Shown here: one piece after another, positions 42,705-51,883 of the stretch
How positions within the stretch are numbered: position 1 is the first letter of the stretch
How the letters are laid out: each line of letters starts with the position of its first letter
Program-made: the position numbers and the translations under genes
Notes under the pieces: model-generated
Database searches by the model: none
The model's input: the letters and a program-made list of their open reading frames with translations, nothing else
What the model was told of the DNA's origin: nothing
Assembly: GCF_008831235.1 (NCBI RefSeq)
Contig: NZ_WBKF01000001.1
Coordinates: 1,360,529-1,424,528 of the forward strand
DNA from: Pseudoclavibacter sp. CFCC 11306
Lineage (GTDB): Bacteria > Actinomycetota > Actinomycetes > Actinomycetales > Microbacteriaceae
Length of the DNA stretch: 64,000 nucleotides
Direction: 5' to 3'

Positions 42705-44718
42705 GAAAATGACCTGCGACGGCACGTGAGACGAGGTCGTCATCGGCCACTGCCGGCTCAGTGATGTGCCCGAGCTCCGAATACGTGTCGTTGAACTCAG
42801 AGACGACCTCGATCGAGTGATCGTTGCGCGCCCATGCTCGGCGAGCGACACCGCCCATGACGTCCCATAGCAGCGCCGAACGAATGACTCCGTCGACTCT
42901 GGGCGACCCGTCGAGCAGAAGCCCGAACCCGCCGTTGATCGACTTGCCGATTCCGACGCCGCCGCCGTTGTGTAGCGCCACTAGGCTCATGCCGCGCGCT
43001 GCATCTCCGGCGAATGACTGCACAGCCATGTCCGCCATCACATTCGATCCGTCCTTGATGTTCGCTGTCTCGCGGAACGGAGAATCTGTGCCCGAGACGT
43101 CATGATGATCCCGTCCCAGCATGATCGGCCCGGTCTCGCCGTTGCGTACCATCTCGTTGAACCGGAGCGCGATACGGATGCGACCCTCAGCATCCTGATA
43201 GAGGATGCGAGCCTGCGTGCCGACGACCAGGTCGGCTTCTTCAGCGTCACGGATCCAGTTGTAGTTGTCGCGATCCTGATAGCGACGATCCGGATCGATC
43301 GACTCCATGGCTGCGACGTCGGTCGCGTGCAGGTCTTGACGCTTGCCGCTGAGGCACACCCAACGGAACGGCCCGTACCCGTAATCGAAAAGGTGAGGGC
43401 CCATGATGTCTTCGACGTATGAGGGCAGGATGAAGCCATCCTTGTCGTCGACGCCGTTCTTCGACAGTCTTCGCACTCCGGCGTCAAACACTGCTTTGAG
43501 AAAGGCATTGCCGTAGTCGAAGAAGTATGTGCCTGTAGAGACGAGTCTCTCGATGAGTTCGTACTGCCGTCGCAGACTCTCATCGACGAGCTGAGCGAAT
43601 CTCTTTTGGTCTTCGGCCAGCAGCGCGGTGCGCTCTGCGAACGAGAGGCTCTGCGGGCAGTAGCCGCCTTCATGCGCAGCATGGCATGACGTCTGATCGC
43701 TCAGCAGGTCGATATGGATGTCGTTGTCGACGACGTACTGCAGCAGATCGACAATGTTGCCCTCATAGGCAATCGACGCCGCCTCTCCAGCGGCTTGATG
43801 CCGCTTCGCCGAAGCGAAGACCTTGTCGAGATCGCTGTACCGCTCGTCGACCCACCCCTGATCGAAGCGGGTCTGCACACGTGAGGGATCAACCTCGGCG
43901 ATCACTCCGACCCCGCCGGCCAGCTTCATTGCCTTCGGCTGTGCACCACTCATGCCGCCCAGACCGCTCGAGACGAAGAGTCTGCCGGCGAGATCGCCGT
44001 CATTCGGGATGCCCAGCTGCAGGCGTCCGGCGTTCAACAGCGTGTTGTATGTGCCATGCACGATTCCCTGCGGGCCGATGTACATCCAGCCGCCAGCTGT
44101 CATCTGGCCGTAGTTCGCAACACCCATCTCTTCGGCGATCTCCCAGTCCGACATGTTGTCGAACATACCCACCATGAGTGCATTGGTGATGATCACGCGA
44201 GGAGCCTCAGGGCGGGAGGGAAAGAGCCCCAACGGGTGCCCAGACTCAACCACCAGGGTCTGCTCCTGCGTGAGCTGCTGCAGATAGCGCGTGATGAGAC
44301 GGTACTGCATCCAGTTCTGACAGACGGAGCCAGTCTCGCCGTAGGTGACGAGTTCGTACGGGTAGAGGGCCACCTCGAAGTCGAGGTTGTTGTCGATCAT
44401 CACTTGAAAGGCTCGACCTTCGAGCGTTGCGCCGGGATACTCGTCGACTGGGCGTCCGTGGATTCGGCCCTGGGGCCGGAAACGATATCCGTAGATACGC
44501 CCAAGCGACGTCAGCTCTTGCAGGAACTCCGGGATGACCTGTTCGTGCAGGGCCGGGTCGATGTAACGGAGGGCGTTCTTCAACGCGGTCTCGGTCTGTG
44601 CTGGGGTCAGGTGGAACCCTCGTGACGGAGCTCGTCGAATACCGGGTTCGAACTCCGGGTAAGGGGGCAGCTCGTCGATGAGCGGTGCGGTGAAAACCGT
44701 TCTGCTGGTGTTTGTCAT
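42697..44718 (-). CDS. hutU: Urocanate hydratase, long form
   Basis: A 673-residue urocanase, the second step of histidine degradation (urocanate to imidazolonepropionate), using NAD as a catalytic group. The start at 44718 (MTNTSRTVFTAPLIDE) follows CAGGAG. Typical bacterial HutU proteins are about 550 residues. This one matches the longer type, with GRIYGYRFRPQGRIHGR early, TYGETGSVCQNWMQYRLI, MTAGGWMYIGPQGIVHGT and DQTSCHAAHEGGYCPQSLSF. The last motif resembles animal UROC1 (DQTSCHxxxxGGYxP) more than the DQTSAH type. It lies 29 bases after hutI. The divergence is a property of the enzyme type and not a frame error. Confidence 0.93.
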   Translation of the reverse strand: MTNTSRTVFTAPLIDELPPYPEFEPGIRRAPSRGFHLTPAQTETALKNALRYIDPALHEQVIPEFLQELTSLGRIYGYRFRPQGRIHGRPVDEYPGATLEGRAFQVMIDNNLDFEVALYPYELVTYGETGSVCQNWMQYRLITRYLQQLTQEQTLVVESGHPLGLFPSRPEAPRVIITNALMVGMFDNMSDWEIAEEMGVANYGQMTAGGWMYIGPQGIVHGTYNTLLNAGRLQLGIPNDGDLAGRLFVSSGLGGMSGAQPKAMKLAGGVGVIAEVDPSRVQTRFDQGWVDERYSDLDKVFASAKRHQAAGEAASIAYEGNIVDLLQYVVDNDIHIDLLSDQTSCHAAHEGGYCPQSLSFAERTALLAEDQKRFAQLVDESLRRQYELIERLVSTGTYFFDYGNAFLKAVFDAGVRRLSKNGVDDKDGFILPSYVEDIMGPHLFDYGYGPFRWVCLSGKRQDLHATDVAAMESIDPDRRYQDRDNYNWIRDAEEADLVVGTQARILYQDAEGRIRIALRFNEMVRNGETGPIMLGRDHHDVSGTDSPFRETANIKDGSNVMADMAVQSFAGDAARGMSLVALHNGGGVGIGKSINGGFGLLLDGSPRVDGVIRSALLWDVMGGVARRAWARNDHSIEVVSEFNDTYSELGHITEPAVADDDLVSRAVAGHFRG

Positions 44719-44747
44719 GGTGATCTCCTGTCGGTCGTATAGCTTCG

Positions 44748-45938
44748 TCATGAGCGGTTCGCCTTGGGGTACAGCTCGAGCGCGGAGACCAAAGGGACTC
44801 CCGCGCGATAGGCGATGTGCAAGTGGTTGGGGGCATCGATGACTGCCAGATCGGCACGCGCTCCCACACGGATCCGACCGATGTCGCTGCGGCGCAGTGC
44901 CTTTGCACCGCCTGCCGTCGACGACCAAAGGGCTTCGTCGGGGCTCATGCGCATGTCTCGTACCGCGAAAGCGATCGCTAAAGGCATCGAGTTCGAGAAG
45001 CACGTGCCGGGATTGCAGTCAGTGGCGATCGCCACTGGGATGCCCGCGTCGATGGTGCGTCTCGCATCGGGAAACGGCTGTTTGGTCGAGAACTCGACGA
45101 TCGGCAGGTAGGTCACGACAGGTCCTCCTTGGGCGCGAACCGATGCGAGCGCCGAGATGTCGGCATCAGTCAGGAACGTCGCATGGTCGAGAGATGCCGC
45201 ACCAAGTTCGACCGCGAGCTGCGGCCCTGGCCCTGGCCCCAACTGCGCCCCGTGCACACGCAGCTGCAGTCCGTTCTGCAGCCCCGCCTGAAGAATGGCT
45301 CGGGATTGTTCGCCCGTGAACGCGTGTGCCGAGTGCGGCTCGCAGAAGACGTCCGCCCACCGCGCCAGAGGAGCGCAGGCCGGGGTCATCTCGTTCACGA
45401 TCAGCGACACGTAGCCGTCTGGATCATGCTCGTACTCCGCGGGAACGACGTGTCCACCCAGAAAAGTGACCTCATCAGTGTGCTCTCCAGCGATCCGCAG
45501 GAGACGCCGCTCTTCAGCGGTGGTCAGTCCGTAACCGCTCTTGATCTCGACGGTTGTCGTTCCCTGTTTGCGACTCTCACGCAGGAGACGGCGCGTTGAA
45601 GCGCGAAGGTCGTCGTCCGAAGCCGCGCGAGTGGCGCGCACGGTCTGTCCGATGCCGCCACCTGTATACGGCTCCCCCTGCATGCGATGCGCGAACTCTT
45701 CACTACGATCGCCGGCAAACACAATGTGGCTGTGTGAGTCGACGAATCCGGGGATGAGTGTGCGTCCGCCCAGATCACGTTGATCGTCTGTCGATGGGGC
45801 CGCTTGTCTCGGTCCGATCCAAGCGATCCTGCCGTCTTCGACGACAACTGCGGCATCTTGTCTGATGCCGAGTTCCCAGTCTGCTCCGTCATTGGTCACC
45901 AGTTCCGAGATGCCGGTGATCGTCGTTGAGTGGCTCAT
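44748..45938 (-). CDS. hutI: Imidazolonepropionase
   Basis: A 396-residue amidohydrolase of the histidine pathway that opens the imidazolone ring to formiminoglutamate. The metal-binding motif PGFVDSHSHIVFAGDRSEEF is near residue 60, the substrate-side GGGIGQTVRATRAAS follows, and the metal His and Asp are in VEIKSGYGL and IATDCNPGTC. The length is usual. It overlaps hutF by four bases (ATGA) and precedes hutU, so it is translationally coupled within the operon. Confidence 0.95.
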   Translation of the reverse strand: MSHSTTITGISELVTNDGADWELGIRQDAAVVVEDGRIAWIGPRQAAPSTDDQRDLGGRTLIPGFVDSHSHIVFAGDRSEEFAHRMQGEPYTGGGIGQTVRATRAASDDDLRASTRRLLRESRKQGTTTVEIKSGYGLTTAEERRLLRIAGEHTDEVTFLGGHVVPAEYEHDPDGYVSLIVNEMTPACAPLARWADVFCEPHSAHAFTGEQSRAILQAGLQNGLQLRVHGAQLGPGPGPQLAVELGAASLDHATFLTDADISALASVRAQGGPVVTYLPIVEFSTKQPFPDARRTIDAGIPVAIATDCNPGTCFSNSMPLAIAFAVRDMRMSPDEALWSSTAGGAKALRRSDIGRIRVGARADLAVIDAPNHLHIAYRAGVPLVSALELYPKANRS

Positions 45939-47263
45939 CGTTCCCCTCTCAGCTGCGCGCAGGTCTCTGCGAGTTCCTGCACCTGGTCAACGCCGTTGCA
46001 GTGACCGTCGTGGGCGACCTGCCGACCTCCCACATACACCTCGACGACCTGCGCAGCTGTGGACATCTGCACAACTCGGTCAAGGCGGCTTCCGGCCGTC
46101 ACCGAGTTCCGGGTGTCCAAGGTGACGAAATCCGCCAGAGAACCGACCTCGAGTCGTCCGGCTTCAGGCCACCCGCAGAGCCGCTGACCGTCTGCGGTAA
46201 GCATGGCAATCTGCGCGGCAGGCGTGAAGTTCTCTCGGGTTCCGAGCCGCAGACGCTCGTGCATCTCGACTTCACGCGCCTCGGTGAACGGGTCTGCCAG
46301 CACGTTCTGGTCGGAGCCCACGCCGAGACGCACGCCGGCTGCGGCGAGGCTGCTCGCCGGTGCGATGCCATCGGCGAGATCGCATTCGGTCGAAGGGCAG
46401 ACGCACACCGATGCACCGCGCTCACCGAGTGTGTGTATGTCCTGCATTGTGACAAAGACTGCGTGCACGCCGGTTGCGCGGGCGTTCCAGACGCCGGCCC
46501 GATCGAGCAGAGCCGTCGGGGTGAGGCCGGTATGGTCCAGGCACTGATCGTTCTCGGCCGTCTGCTCGGAGAGATGTACATGAAGTGGAGCCTGGTGTTC
46601 CTGCGCCCATTCGGCGACCCGCCGCATCGAGGCTTCGTCAACGGCTCGGACGGAGTGGATCGCCGCGCCGACACGAAAGTCCGGTGTCGGCGCCAGCTGC
46701 GTCACCCGATCAGCCCATGAGTCAGCGTCGCCGTCTGAGAACCGCAGCTGCTCCGGTGCGAGAGGTTCGCCGAAGCCCGCCGAGAGATAACAGGTGTCCA
46801 ACAGAGTCAGACGGATGCCCGCATCTGCTGCGGCGTGACGCAGAGCATGCCCCATCTCATTTGGATCGTCGTAGGGTGTGCCGTCAGCTTGGTGATGCAC
46901 GTAGTGAAACTCTGCGACACTGGTGTAACCGGCAGCCACCATCTCTCCGTAGACACCGCGCGCGAGACGATAATACGAATCAGGGGTGAGCGCCTGCGCG
47001 ATACGGTACATGGTCTTTCGCCATTCCCAGAACGTGCCCCCGGGCGCCCCGGCACCGCGCAGTGCACGATGGAACGCATGAGAGTGACCGTTCGCCGCAC
47101 CAGCGAGCGTAAGCCCCTCCAGAACATGGTCATCGGGCTGTCGAGGCGCACCGGCGGTGATCGACTCAAAACGGCCGTCTGTCACGACAATTCGCACGGA
47201 ATCAGCGATGCCATCGTTGAGCCAGGCATGTTCACACCAGAACGTGGAGGTGACGCTCTTCAT
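45935..47263 (-). CDS. hutF: Formimidoylglutamate deiminase
   Basis: A 442-residue amidohydrolase that converts formiminoglutamate to formylglutamate, releasing ammonia, which defines the two-step branch of histidine degradation. Motifs are LAGAANGHSHAFHRALRG (metal His pair), HVHLSEQTAEND (metal His), and the VGSDQNVLADPFTEAREVEMH metal Asp region. The start at 47263 has AGGAG at an ideal spacing; another ATG nine bases upstream lies too close to it. It begins one base after the stop of the upstream M20 gene and overlaps hutI by four bases. Confidence 0.93.
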   Translation of the reverse strand: MKSVTSTFWCEHAWLNDGIADSVRIVVTDGRFESITAGAPRQPDDHVLEGLTLAGAANGHSHAFHRALRGAGAPGGTFWEWRKTMYRIAQALTPDSYYRLARGVYGEMVAAGYTSVAEFHYVHHQADGTPYDDPNEMGHALRHAAADAGIRLTLLDTCYLSAGFGEPLAPEQLRFSDGDADSWADRVTQLAPTPDFRVGAAIHSVRAVDEASMRRVAEWAQEHQAPLHVHLSEQTAENDQCLDHTGLTPTALLDRAGVWNARATGVHAVFVTMQDIHTLGERGASVCVCPSTECDLADGIAPASSLAAAGVRLGVGSDQNVLADPFTEAREVEMHERLRLGTRENFTPAAQIAMLTADGQRLCGWPEAGRLEVGSLADFVTLDTRNSVTAGSRLDRVVQMSTAAQVVEVYVGGRQVAHDGHCNGVDQVQELAETCAQLRGER

Positions 47264-47264
47264 C

Positions 47265-48464
47265 TCACTCATCTCCTGCATCCATTGTCTGCAGCGCTGC
47301 AGCGAGCGCGACCACACCGGTCTCGCAGTCTTCGGGGTCTGCATGCTCTGCAGGTGTGTGCGACGCTCCGGTCGTGTTGCGCACGAAAAGCATCGCTGTA
47401 GGAACTCCGGCGTTCTGCAACACACCGGCATCGTGCCCAGCGCCCGTGCCGAGCACCGGCGGCACTGAGCCGATCTCTTCGCTCACGGCCTGAGACACGA
47501 TGCCGCTCACGGAAGTGTCGAAGTAGGTGGAGGCTGTCCAGGACTCACGGCGTGGAGCGAACCGCGCAAGGTCTGCCAGCACTGCGCCCACCGCGTCTTC
47601 ATGAGACGCACGAACGTCGAGTGAAGCTATCACCGCAGCTGCAATCACGTTGACCCCGTTGGGGATCACTGTCAGTCGTCCGATAGTGGCGACGGCATCG
47701 TGCCGCACAGCGCTCTCGCGCACGGCCACGATGAGATCTGCAAGCTGGTTCATGGGGTCACAGCGGCGTCCCATCGGTGTGGTTCCTGCGTGGTTCGACT
47801 CACCCTGCAGACGCACTTCCCACCGGCCGTGCGGCCAAATGTGGCTGGCCACCGCAATAGGAGAGCCGATCTCTCCCAGCGCGTAGCCCTGCTCGACGTG
47901 CAGCTCGAGGTGACAAGCGATGCTCTTCAGAAGCATCGGGTCAGCACCGTAGTCATCGGTATCGATCTCGTGTTCGTCCAGTGCCTCAGCGAGCGTGATG
48001 CCGTCGGCATCAGCACGAGCGAGGGCTTGGTCTGGATCGATCACTCCTGTCAGAACGCGGGTGCCGAAACAGGCGATGCCGAAGCGAGCCCCTTCTTCGT
48101 CACTCGTATTGACAATACCTATCGGGTGCCGCGGCTCGAAGCCTTGGTCTCTCAGCAGGTCGATCGCCGCCAGCGCAGACAGGACGCCGAGGGGCCCGTC
48201 GAACTGCCCACCGCCAGGGACGGAATCGAGGTGCGACCCTGTGGTGATCGCAGGGTCCTCGGGCGTAGGTCGACCACCCCACCACGCCCATTGGTTGCCA
48301 GCTCGATCGACCTCGTACAAGAGACCTCGTAATTCGGCCTGTTCGCGGAACCAAGCGCGGAGCTGAGCGTCCTCTTCGGTCCAGGCGAGGCGTGTGTATC
48401 CGAGTTCTCCTCCGTTGCCGATCCCGTCGATCTGTTCGAAGAGATCTTGCAGTGAGATGTGCAT
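47265..48464 (-). CDS. M20-family amidohydrolase (allantoate/N-carbamoyl amino-acid hydrolase type)
   Basis: A 399-residue M20 metallo-amidohydrolase. Conserved metal and catalytic sites are GSHLDSVPGGGQFDGPLGV (His-x-Asp), NTSDEEGARFGIACFGTR (acidic pair), ELHVEQGYALGEIG (His-x-Glu) and GESNHAGTTPMGRRCD in the dimer domain; VLGTGAGHDAGVLQNAG is near the end. These are the hydantoinase/carbamylase (AllC/AtzF-like) type rather than peptidase T. It is located between hutH and hutF. A HutG-type N-formylglutamate amidohydrolase is absent from the operon, so this enzyme is a good candidate for releasing formate from formylglutamate. That is an inference. The start at 48464 follows AAGGAA. Confidence 0.88.
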   Translation of the reverse strand: MHISLQDLFEQIDGIGNGGELGYTRLAWTEEDAQLRAWFREQAELRGLLYEVDRAGNQWAWWGGRPTPEDPAITTGSHLDSVPGGGQFDGPLGVLSALAAIDLLRDQGFEPRHPIGIVNTSDEEGARFGIACFGTRVLTGVIDPDQALARADADGITLAEALDEHEIDTDDYGADPMLLKSIACHLELHVEQGYALGEIGSPIAVASHIWPHGRWEVRLQGESNHAGTTPMGRRCDPMNQLADLIVAVRESAVRHDAVATIGRLTVIPNGVNVIAAAVIASLDVRASHEDAVGAVLADLARFAPRRESWTASTYFDTSVSGIVSQAVSEEIGSVPPVLGTGAGHDAGVLQNAGVPTAMLFVRNTTGASHTPAEHADPEDCETGVVALAAALQTMDAGDE

Positions 48465-48540
48465 GTGATTCCTTGTCTGATATTGGTCGGCTGGGAGATT
48501 TTCACCACAGCACATCCGCTTAGCCGGCAGCAGAAGCAGG

Positions 48541-50106
48541 TCAGCGCAGTTCAGAGCCGGTTTCTCGGTATGCTTCCTGAGCCGAGGACAAGAGTTGACC
48601 AGATTTTACGAGCGCCACCACACGCTCGATTTCAGGAGACAAGAACTCATCTGCTCCGATAACAGCCTCCGGAGAGATCAAGGACACAATCTGTGCTGCC
48701 ACCCGCCCTGGCTTTTCCTCACGCAGACGAATCCCCCGGCAGGCCGTGAGAATCTCAACAGCCAGCACACGCTCAAGACCGTCGATGGACCGCCGGAGTT
48801 TACGGGCAGCTGACCACCCCATCGAGACGTGGTCCTCTTGCATCGCAGATGTCGGTATAGAGTCGACTGATGCCGGTGACGCCAGCCGCTTCAGCTCACT
48901 GACGATCGCAGCCTGTGTGTACTGCGCGATCATCAGCCCGGAGTCTGTCCCGGGGTCTGCCGCGAGGAAGGCGTTAAGCCCTCCATTGCGAGCAGGATCG
49001 AGAATCCTATCTGTGCGACGCTCCGCCATGCTCGCAACGTCAGCAACCACGATCGCAAGAAAATCCAAGACATAGGCCAATGGGGCCCCGTGAAAGTTGC
49101 CGTTCGACTCGAGACGATCATCGTCTGTGAGCACGGGGTTGTCGACAACGCTGTTGAGTTCCACGTCAGCCACGGCGCAAGCATGTTCAAGTGTGTCGCG
49201 CGCTGCACCATTCACCTGAGGTGCGCAGCGCAGCGAATAGGCATCCTGCACACGTACTTTGCCCGCGGCACGAGCCGCTGCAATAATCTCCGATCCCTGA
49301 AGCGCGTGGAAGATGTTCGCGGCGGAATCGCTCTGGCCTCGATGCGGACGCACTCGCTGCAAGTCAGCAGCAAACACCCGGTCATTGCCACGCAACGCCT
49401 CGAGACTCAACGACGTTGCGACATCTGCCAGGCTCAAGAGATGGTGTAGATCTTCGCCCGCCAGCACCAGCATTCCCAGCATTCCGTCTGTACCGTTGAT
49501 GAGAGCTAAGCCCTCTTTCTCACGAAGCTGCACTGGAGTGATGCCGCACTCAGCCAGAGCCTGCGCTGCAGGCAGATGTCTGCCGTCACGGGTGAAGACA
49601 TCGCCTTCGCCGATTACAGCGAGCGCGCAGTGGGCCAGAGGCGCTAAATCACCCGAACACCCCAGACTGCCGTACTCGCGAACTGCGGGTGTGATCCCCG
49701 CATTCAGCAGATCTGCATACACGGCAGCGACTTCAGCTCGAACTCCGGTGCGTCCGGACGCCAATGTGGCGAGACGAAGCAGCATCAAAGCCCGCACAAC
49801 TTCTCGCTCAACCAAGGGGCCAGTTGATGCCGCATGAGAGCGTACCAGACTCAGTTGCAGAGCTTGTCGTTTCTGCTTGGGGATCGAGACCGCGGCAAGT
49901 GCGCCGAACCCCGTCGACACTCCATAATGCGGTTCAGCATCATCAGCCAGAGCAGCGATCACTCTCGCGCCGTGAGTCAGCGCCGCGATTGCGTCAGCAC
50001 TGAGAACGACCTTTGCGTCGTCTCGTGCGACTTCCACAAGCTCCCGTGCAGAGACGCCGGACGGTGAAACGATGATGGTCCGCTGATCTATCAAGTTCTG
50101 TGTCAT
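48541..50106 (-). CDS. hutH: Histidine ammonia-lyase
   Basis: A 521-residue MIO-type lyase that deaminates histidine to urocanate, the first step of the pathway. The MIO-forming segment is GSLGCSGDLAPLAHCALAVIGEG, so the tripeptide is Cys-Ser-Gly instead of the usual Ala-Ser-Gly; the codon TGT is clear in the sequence. Other conserved elements are HYGVSTGFGALA near residue 60, LINGTDGMLGMLVLAGED, and the YSLRCAPQVNGAARDTL segment. The start at 50106 (MTQNLIDQ) is preferred over a longer frame to 50178, which would enter the divergent regulatory region. It heads the hut operon. Confidence 0.93.
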   Translation of the reverse strand: MTQNLIDQRTIIVSPSGVSARELVEVARDDAKVVLSADAIAALTHGARVIAALADDAEPHYGVSTGFGALAAVSIPKQKRQALQLSLVRSHAASTGPLVEREVVRALMLLRLATLASGRTGVRAEVAAVYADLLNAGITPAVREYGSLGCSGDLAPLAHCALAVIGEGDVFTRDGRHLPAAQALAECGITPVQLREKEGLALINGTDGMLGMLVLAGEDLHHLLSLADVATSLSLEALRGNDRVFAADLQRVRPHRGQSDSAANIFHALQGSEIIAAARAAGKVRVQDAYSLRCAPQVNGAARDTLEHACAVADVELNSVVDNPVLTDDDRLESNGNFHGAPLAYVLDFLAIVVADVASMAERRTDRILDPARNGGLNAFLAADPGTDSGLMIAQYTQAAIVSELKRLASPASVDSIPTSAMQEDHVSMGWSAARKLRRSIDGLERVLAVEILTACRGIRLREEKPGRVAAQIVSLISPEAVIGADEFLSPEIERVVALVKSGQLLSSAQEAYRETGSELR

Positions 50107-50133
50107 GTGCTCAGTATCTGTCGTTGGTGTGGG

Positions 50134-50151
50134 GGATATACTTACGGAATT
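50134..50151. promoter_or_regulatory. Shared motif near hutH/IclR: GGATAT then ACGGAATT
   Basis: In the 104-base gap between hutH and the IclR gene the sequence contains GGATAT, four bases, then ACGGAATT, followed by GCAATT (AATTGCAATT is palindromic). The same two words, with two bases between them, recur at 55055-55070 upstream of the ABC operon. The likely candidate to bind is the IclR protein encoded here. The evidence is limited to the word match. Confidence 0.4.
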
Positions 50152-50210
50152 GCAATTGGCGTCTACATTTACAGACATGAAACATATTGCTTATATTAAG
50201 GAGGTTCAGC

Positions 50211-51008
50211 ATTACTAACCCAAAGTCTACAAAAGCCGGACTGCAGAAAATTGCCGTGAATAATGCCTTGAATATACTGAAATATCTCTCAGAACGACGA
50301 TCACCTGTAACAGCGAACATGCTCATACGGAGCCTCAACCTTCCTCGCTCCTCCACTTATGAACTCTTATCGACGCTCAGCCACCATGGCTTCGTTGTGC
50401 ATTTTCCGGAGAAACATCTCTACGGTTTAGGCACAGCCGCATTTATGCTAGGTTCAGCGTATTCTGCCCAACAACCCCTTACTCTGCTGGGTCAGCCCCT
50501 TCTAGATCGTTTGACAGATAAGCTTCGTGAGAGCTCTCACCTCACCGTGCTTCGTGGAAGTGATGTCGTCTATCTCGTCGAAGCACGAGCTTGGAACAGG
50601 CCCTCCTTGGTGACCGACGTAGGAGTAACCCTGCCAAGCAGCGTAACCGCAAGCGGACGGGCGATGCTTAGCTGCCTTTCTCGTGAGCAGGTGAATGCCA
50701 TGTTTCCGACCCCTCAGCACCTACCTGTGAGACACCCGAACAGGTCGCCGAGAACCCTCAAGCAACTCCTGGAAACTTTGCGCACAGATCAAGCAAGAGG
50801 CTTCGCGTTCGAGATGTCAGAAGTTACGAGTAGTTTGGCCTCGATTGCTGTACCAATTGTCAATGCTTTGGGCTGGCCAGTAGCTAGCATTGCCGTGACA
50901 TTCAAACCATCCTCGAATGAAGTTGCCCTTGATAGAGCACGAGAAGATTTCCTACCCGATCTCATAGCCACATCAGCTGAACTGTCGAGAAGAGTCCAAG
51001 GACGTTAG
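50211..51008 (+). CDS. IclR-family transcriptional regulator (probable HutR-type)
   Basis: A 265-residue regulator with an N-terminal helix-turn-helix (NNALNILKYLSERRSPVTANMLIRSLNLPRSSTYELLSTL; about residues 17-57) and an IclR effector domain (LTVLRGSDVVYLVEARAWNRPSLVTDVG, then SVTASGRAMLSCLS and GFAFEMSEVTSSLASIAVPI). The start is the ATT at 50211: the preceding AAGGAGGT (50198-50205) is an ideal ribosome site and no ATG, GTG or TTG stands near it in a good position. An in-frame TTG at 50187 lies upstream of that site and a GTG at 50257 has none. It is divergent from hutH; IclR-type HutR proteins control hut genes in other actinobacteria. Its codons are A/T-richer than those of its neighbours. 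Confidence 0.87.
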   Translation: MTNPKSTKAGLQKIAVNNALNILKYLSERRSPVTANMLIRSLNLPRSSTYELLSTLSHHGFVVHFPEKHLYGLGTAAFMLGSAYSAQQPLTLLGQPLLDRLTDKLRESSHLTVLRGSDVVYLVEARAWNRPSLVTDVGVTLPSSVTASGRAMLSCLSREQVNAMFPTPQHLPVRHPNRSPRTLKQLLETLRTDQARGFAFEMSEVTSSLASIAVPIVNALGWPVASIAVTFKPSSNEVALDRAREDFLPDLIATSAELSRRVQGR

Positions 51009-51088
51009 CTCAAGCACATCTACAGCTCAGGCAAACGATCAACGATCTCACCGCTGGGATTTCTAGAGTTCGATTTGGCTGAAGTGAC

Positions 51089-51883
51089 CTACCGAACTCG
51101 CTCGAGGAATGCACGCGTTCGCTCATTCTTCGGATGATCAAGAATCTCGCCCGGAGTTCCACGTTCGATAACCCGTCCTTGATCCATAAAAACCATTGAA
51201 TCGGCCACTTCTCGGGCAAATCCCATCTCGTGAGTGACAACGATCATCGTCATTCCGCTCTCGGCTAGGTCTTTCATGACGCCCAGCACATCGCCGACCA
51301 GCTCAGGATCAAGTGCACTTGTCGGCTCGTCGAACAGCATCAGCTGAGGTTTGAGAGCAAGAGCTCGCGCGATAGCGACACGTTGCTGTTGCCCCCCGGA
51401 AAGGTCTTTCGGGTAGCTCTCTGCTTTAGACTTCAATCCCACTGATTCGAGCAAACTCAGAGACTCTGTTCGGAGATCACGTGAAGACCGATGTTGCATC
51501 AGTTTCGGCGCAAGCTCAAGATTCTCAATGACCGTCATGTGCGGAAACAGATGAAAATGCTGAAAGACCATCCCGATTCTGGCTCGCTGAGCGGCAGTCT
51601 GAGCGGGCGTAAGCTCGTAGAGCGTACCTTCCTTCTCACGAAGCCCCATTCTCTGACCGTCCACCCAGATCTCGCCGGCTTGGATATTCTCGAGGAGATT
51701 AATAGTACGCAGAGTTGTCGATTTTCCAGACCCAGAAGGTCCTATTATGACTGCAACTTCCCCGCGATTGACCTCCAAATCAACGCCCGTCAAGATGTGC
51801 GCATCTCCAAAAAACTTGTGAACACCACTTAGACGAACTGCGCAAGACGATTTACTGTGGTTCGTTGAGAACTGATCAGACAT
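51089..51883 (-). CDS. Amino-acid ABC transporter ATP-binding protein
   Basis: A 264-residue ATPase of the polar amino-acid (GlnQ/HisP) family with Walker [41 protein letters not shown] around the Q-loop, signature [16 protein letters not shown], Walker [17 protein letters not shown] and [24 protein letters not shown]. It immediately follows the permease gene with no gap, in an operon with a substrate-binding lipoprotein and an M20 peptidase. The specificity is unknown, but histidine or a derived compound fits the hut context. Its codons are A/T-rich. Confidence 0.94.
   Translation of the reverse strand: MSDQFSTNHSKSSCAVRLSGVHKFFGDAHILTGVDLEVNRGEVAVIIGPSGSGKSTTLRTINLLENIQAGEIWVDGQRMGLREKEGTLYELTPAQTAAQRARIGMVFQHFHLFPHMTVIENLELAPKLMQHRSSRDLRTESLSLLESVGLKSKAESYPKDLSGGQQQRVAIARALALKPQLMLFDEPTSALDPELVGDVLGVMKDLAESGMTMIVVTHEMGFAREVADSMVFMDQGRVIERGTPGEILDHPKNERTRAFLERVR

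Noticed and set aside
42704-42851. An upstream extension of HutD within hutU
   Set aside because: The extra residues are antisense-like, low in conservation and fully overlap hutU; the GTG with an eight-base overlap fits the operon.
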